Shown in pieces: positions 60,752-64,000 of a stretch of 64,000 bases of DNA. The position numbers and the translations under genes are program-made. Source of the stretch: Ilumatobacter fluminis (GTDB lineage: Bacteria > Actinomycetota > Acidimicrobiia > Acidimicrobiales > Ilumatobacteraceae); contig NZ_SOAU01000001.1 of the NCBI RefSeq assembly GCF_004364865.1, forward strand, positions 2,202,001 through 2,266,000, given 5' to 3'. Position 1 is the stretch's first letter, and each line of letters opens with the position of its first letter. The notes beneath the pieces are model-generated. The model was not told the DNA's origin. It made no database searches and was given only the letters and a program-made list of their open reading frames with translations.

Positions 60752-61972
60752 TCAGCAGATCGTGCGCGTCGTCTCGGTGCGGGCGACGACTCGCCCGGCC
60801 CGGACGACCACCCGGTCGGCGGGCGCGTCGGCGATCGCCGCCCGCACGGACGGTGCGTCGATCGCGACGAAATCGGCCGGGTCGCCGACCTCGAAGCGCA
60901 CCGGCGGCAACCCCATCAGAATCCGGGGCGCGTTGCTCACCATGTCGTACGCGTCGTCGGGCAAGACGTGGGCCGCCATGACGAGCAGCGCAGCGGTCTC
61001 GAGCGGATCGGACCGGCCGACGAGGTTGAACGGGTCTTGCACGTTGTCGGCGCCGGCCGCCACGACCACGCCGGCGTCGCGCAGGGCGGCGATCGCCGTC
61101 AGCCCTCTGGGGGTGGCGGTCGGTCGTTCCCGACCCTGGAGGAACAGGTTCGTCTGCGGCAGGGTGACGATGCCGATGCCCGCCTCGGCCACGAGACGAG
61201 CCACGTCGGACTGCACGTCCGGCGTCTGCATCCCGAGGCTCACACAGTGGCTGGCGGCAACCCGACGGTCGAGGCCGGTGTCGATCACCCGGCGCGCCAG
61301 AAGTGGCAGCGTCAGCATCGTCGGGTCGAGGGTCTCGTCGGTGTGGAGGTCGATCGGGGTGTCGAACTCCTCGGCGAGCGCGATCGCCAGGTCGATGGCG
61401 GCGGCGCCGTCGGGCTCGAGGTGCGGACACCCGCCGACGAGCGCGCCGCTGGCAGCACAGGCCCGGAGCGCCGCCACGTTGTCGTCCGAGCCGGGGCCGA
61501 CGATCGGCGTGTGCACGAGACCGACGAACTCGACGTCGACCTTGCCCGCCCAACGAGCCGCAGCCTCTCGTGTCGCGTCGAGGTGCCAGGTCCCGGCGCC
61601 CCCGCCTGCATTGACGTGGGTTCGCACGGCCGTGACACCGTTCAGCGCCAGCTTGCGGAGCGCCTCGTCGACCCGCTCCACCATGTCGTCGTGCGTGAAG
61701 ACCCCGCGCTCGTCGGCGGCGATCCAGGCGTCGATGGCTCCAGTGAGGTCGCCAGTCGGGTTCGGGACGGCCTCGCTCGTGAGGGCCTTGTCGAGGTGGG
61801 CGTGCGGCTCGGCCATCGGAGGCAGCAGCAGGAAGCCGCCGAGATCGCCGTCGTCGGAGGTCACCTGACCGGTCGGGTCCGACGGTCCGACGGACGCAAT
61901 GCGACCGTCGTCCACCACCACATCGACCGATCGTCCGTCCTGCAGCCGCCCGTTCCTGAACACCGTGCCCAT
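60752..61972 (-). CDS. cytosine-deaminase-like amidohydrolase
   Basis: 406 residues from MGTVFRNGRLQDG. Amidohydrolase-superfamily metal motif in PPMAEPHAHLDKALT (HxH), then DTPIDLHTDETLDP (His and Asp/Glu), ASHCVSLGMQ (metal-binding His) and AGADNVQDPFNLVGRSDPLETAAL, the CodA-type 'D-N-x2-D-x-F' block that closes the active site. This subset resembles cytosine deaminase/isoguanine deaminase rather than dihydroorotase. Opposite strand to the creatininase gene, with 63 bp between their starts, so the two share a promoter region. Confidence 0.85.
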   Translation of the reverse strand: MGTVFRNGRLQDGRSVDVVVDDGRIASVGPSDPTGQVTSDDGDLGGFLLLPPMAEPHAHLDKALTSEAVPNPTGDLTGAIDAWIAADERGVFTHDDMVERVDEALRKLALNGVTAVRTHVNAGGGAGTWHLDATREAAARWAGKVDVEFVGLVHTPIVGPGSDDNVAALRACAASGALVGGCPHLEPDGAAAIDLAIALAEEFDTPIDLHTDETLDPTMLTLPLLARRVIDTGLDRRVAASHCVSLGMQTPDVQSDVARLVAEAGIGIVTLPQTNLFLQGRERPTATPRGLTAIAALRDAGVVVAAGADNVQDPFNLVGRSDPLETAALLVMAAHVLPDDAYDMVSNAPRILMGLPPVRFEVGDPADFVAIDAPSVRAAIADAPADRVVVRAGRVVARTETTRTIC

Positions 61973-62035
61973 CGCCGTCAGCGTACGGAACCGCACGCGG
62001 TCGCGCGAAGGTCTCGGCCCGTAGCATCGACGTCC

Positions 62036-62806
62036 ATGAGTCGTCGCTACGAAGACTTGGCCGGACCCGACATCGCGGAACGGGTGTCCGCCGAGTCGAT
62101 CCTGTTGTTACCGATCGGCGCTGTCGAGCAGCACGGACCGCACCTGCCCCTGGCCGTCGATCACGTGATCGCACACGAGACGGCGACGGCGGTGGTCGAC
62201 CGGGTCGGCGACGAACTCGACATCTGGCAGCTGCCCACGATCTCCATCAGCAAGTCGAACGAGCACGCCTGGTCTCCCGGCACGCTGTGGTTCTCGGCCG
62301 AGACGATGCTGGCGATGTTGCGCGATCTCGGCCGGAGCATCGCGACGACCGGGTGCGAACGGCTCGTCCTGCTGAACGGCCATGGCGGCAACACCACCAT
62401 CCTCGCCACGGCGCTCCGAGAGCTCCGACTCGAGTTCGGGCTCAAGACGTTCCTCGTCCACCCGTCGGTCCCACCGGCCTATGGCGGCGAGTCGACCGAG
62501 GACGAGCTCGGCATGGGGATCCACGGCGGCCTCCACGAGACGTCGATCTACATGCACCTCCGGCCCGAACACGTCGACCTGTCGAAGGCCGAGCGCAAGG
62601 TGCCCGAGGGGCTCGACTCGAACGAGTTCGTGAAGTTCGGCGGCGCCGTGATGTTCGGCTGGCTGTCGAACGACTTCGACCCCGACGGCTACATCGGCGA
62701 CCCCACCGGTGCCAGCGCAGAACTCGGCGCCCGGTTGTTCGAGGCCAACGTTGCTCATCTCGCCCGACAGATGGCCGAGATCAAGACCTTCGACTTCGGC
62801 CGCTGA
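62036..62806 (+). CDS. creatininase-family amidohydrolase
   Basis: 256 residues. Metal ligands and family pieces: ILLLPIGAVEQHGPHLPLAVDHVIA (Glu, His, Asp), LWFSAETMLAML, VLLNGHGGNTTIL, and GIHGGLHETSIYMHL (His, Glu). The family includes creatinine amidohydrolase, FAPy-deformylases (ArfB), mycofactocin protein MftE and inosose hydrolases; which activity applies is not visible. Divergent from a CodA-like amidohydrolase. The stop shares one base with the following phosphoesterase start (TGATG). Confidence 0.88.
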   Translation: MSRRYEDLAGPDIAERVSAESILLLPIGAVEQHGPHLPLAVDHVIAHETATAVVDRVGDELDIWQLPTISISKSNEHAWSPGTLWFSAETMLAMLRDLGRSIATTGCERLVLLNGHGGNTTILATALRELRLEFGLKTFLVHPSVPPAYGGESTEDELGMGIHGGLHETSIYMHLRPEHVDLSKAERKVPEGLDSNEFVKFGGAVMFGWLSNDFDPDGYIGDPTGASAELGARLFEANVAHLARQMAEIKTFDFGR

Positions 62807-63597
62807 TGCGCTTCGCCCAGATCACCGACTGTCACATCACCGAGCCGGGTGACCTCGTCGCCGACCGCGTCGACCCGACCGACGGTCTCCGCCGAGCCGT
62901 CGACCGACTCGCCGAACTCGGATCCGAGATCGACGTCGTGCTCGCCACCGGCGACCTGACGAACGACGGACGTCCCGGCGAGTACGACGTGCTCGAACGA
63001 CTGCTGGAGCGGATCCCGCAGCGGATCGTCGTCGTACCCGGCAACCACGACGACCGCGGCGAGCTCCGTCGCCGGTTCGATCTGCCGGTCGCCGCCGACG
63101 ACGATCCGATCGATCACGTCGTCGATCTCGGCGACTGCCGTCTGGTCTGCCTCGACACGACCGTGCCGGGTCGCAACGACGGGCGCGTCACCATCGAGCA
63201 GCTCACCTGGCTCGACACCCAGATCGCCGAACGCATCGACGTCCCGGCGATCGTCGTGCAGCACCACCCGCCCTTCGCGTCCGGCATCGAGTCGATGGAT
63301 CAGTACGGCCTCGACGGGGCCGACATCGAGGCCGACATCGTCTCGCGCCACCGCCACGTCGCCGGCATCGTCGGCGGGCACTATCACCGCCCGATCGCCC
63401 GCGCCGTCGGTGGCACGGTGGCATTCGCGTGTCCGAGTACGGCCGTGCAGCTGCATGCGCGGCTCGGGGACGGGCCCACCACCTACGCCGACGATCCGCC
63501 GGCGTTCGCGCTCCACGAGCTCACCGGCGGGTCTCTGACGTCGCACGTGGTCCAGCTCCGGGAGACCACGTCCTGGGTGCCGTCGTGGGCGATGTGA
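62806..63597 (+). CDS. calcineurin-like metallophosphoesterase (CpdA-like)
   Basis: 263 residues. The metallophosphoesterase metal motifs are complete: FAQITDCHI (D-x-H), ATGDLTNDG (G-D-x-x-N), PGNHDD (G-N-H-D), IVVQHHPPF and GGHYHRP (G-x-H-x-H). The closest family outline is CpdA cyclic-nucleotide phosphodiesterase, but neighbours suggest a phosphomonoester in the amidohydrolase pathway could equally be the substrate. Start overlaps the creatininase stop by one base. Confidence 0.88.
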   Translation: MRFAQITDCHITEPGDLVADRVDPTDGLRRAVDRLAELGSEIDVVLATGDLTNDGRPGEYDVLERLLERIPQRIVVVPGNHDDRGELRRRFDLPVAADDDPIDHVVDLGDCRLVCLDTTVPGRNDGRVTIEQLTWLDTQIAERIDVPAIVVQHHPPFASGIESMDQYGLDGADIEADIVSRHRHVAGIVGGHYHRPIARAVGGTVAFACPSTAVQLHARLGDGPTTYADDPPAFALHELTGGSLTSHVVQLRETTSWVPSWAM

Positions 63598-63722
63598 ACG
63601 CCCGATGAATCGACTGCGTTCGGGTGGACCGCCCGAGGTTCCTCCCGTCGTCAGCGGCTAAGTTGCTGCCCCATGCCCCGCGCCGAATTCCTGCGCCGTC
63701 CCACCGAGCCGGAGGTCCGACC

Positions 63723-64000
63723 GTGAGCGACACGACCACCGACATCCGCACCGACTCACTCGCCTTCGAGCACACCGGCATGGTGTTCCCCGACGGCACG
63801 GAGGCGGTCCGCGACGTCAGCTTCACGGTCAAGAAGGGCGAGTTCGTCACCATCGTCGGCCCGTCCGGCTGCGGCAAGTCCACCCTCCTCAAGATCGCCT
63901 CGGGTCTGCTCGAACCCACGTCGGGCGCCGTGCAGGTCGACCGCGACCGGCTCGGGTACGTGTTCCAGGACGCCACCCTGCTGCCGTGGCGCACGGTCAA
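63723..64000 (+). CDS. ABC transporter ATP-binding protein, NitT/TauT type, truncated by window edge
   Basis: 92 codons visible from a GTG at 63723 with GGAGGTCC eight bases upstream. Walker A is GPSGCGKST (after EFVTIV) and the Q loop is YVFQDATLLPWRTV, the form typical of nitrate/taurine/sulfonate-type importers such as SsuB and TauB. Frame is open at the edge. It most likely belongs with the preceding amidohydrolase and phosphoesterase genes as the uptake part of a catabolic unit; permease and binding-protein genes would lie further right. A 17-codon ORF (63673-63726) overlaps its start. Confidence 0.88.
   Translation, partial: MSDTTTDIRTDSLAFEHTGMVFPDGTEAVRDVSFTVKKGEFVTIVGPSGCGKSTLLKIASGLLEPTSGAVQVDRDRLGYVFQDATLLPWRTV

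Noticed and set aside
63521-64000. 159-codon minus-strand frame at the right edge
   Set aside because: It lies antisense to the ABC ATPase with Walker A and Q-loop motifs; the product has no recognisable features.

Overview
This 64 kb window is high-GC chromosomal DNA of an actinobacterium, most likely from the class Acidimicrobiia and close to Ilumatobacter. That assignment rests on family content and gene order, not on a database search. The markers are a WhiB protein, a DUF4193 protein, two luciferase-like (possibly F420-dependent) oxidoreductases, a HelY-type helicase, and the order gcvT / MerR / DUF151 / FtsR / FHA (GarA-like) / gcvH, which matches the gcvH-garA-Rv1828-Rv1829-Rv1830 region of mycobacteria. 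I saw no insertion sequence, prophage, CRISPR array or rRNA operon. One tRNA gene was found, tRNA-Pro(GGG).

Layout. 0-9 kb: the end of helY, an orphan lipid-kinase-like domain, a two-domain ThyX-like protein, a hyperacidic DUF4193 protein, GNAT, enoyl-CoA hydratase, an RNA-binding-like protein of unknown function, gamma-carbonic anhydrase, prmA and a WhiB regulator. 9-16.5 kb: one 7.5 kb gene for a sortase-anchored (LPPTG) surface protein with a VWA domain and DUF11-type repeats. 16.8-24 kb: an RpiR regulator, prfC, a coupled operon of a DASS transporter, a sensor kinase and a response regulator, and a small zinc-finger protein whose start codon lies in a perfect palindrome. 24-27 kb: a six-repeat peptidoglycan-binding M23 peptidase and a luciferase-like oxidoreductase. 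27-37.5 kb: glycine cleavage (tandem glycine riboswitch, gcvP, gcvT, gcvH) together with the MerR/DUF151/FtsR/FHA genes and a CDP-alcohol phosphatidyltransferase.

37.5-46.6 kb: a HIT protein, a serine hydrolase bracketed by two palindromic repeats, a YegP/SRAP pair, three exported lipoproteins (a beta-helix protein, an unknown one, and an HNH nuclease with a lamin-tail domain), tRNA-Pro, and a secreted protein with three tandem 127-residue repeats. 46.4-52 kb: der, a DUF512 radical-SAM protein, ispH, a small membrane protein and an acyl-CoA dehydrogenase. 52.5-59.5 kb: a lipoprotein whose 3' end is tandemly duplicated, an acyl-CoA synthetase, a glycerophosphodiesterase, a RimB-like protease divergent from a RimK-RCK fusion, and a gamma-glutamyltransferase. 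59.5-64 kb: a likely uptake and degradation cluster (luciferase-like oxidoreductase, CodA-like amidohydrolase, creatininase-like amidohydrolase, calcineurin-like phosphoesterase, and the start of a NitT/TauT-type ABC ATPase).

The least ordinary items are the ThyX-like protein, in which each half keeps a different part of the ThyX motif; the RimB / RimK-RCK pair; the 59.5-64 kb amidohydrolase and transporter cluster; and several intergenic palindromes (23.16, 34.25, 37.9 and 39.25, 51.0, 52.3 kb).
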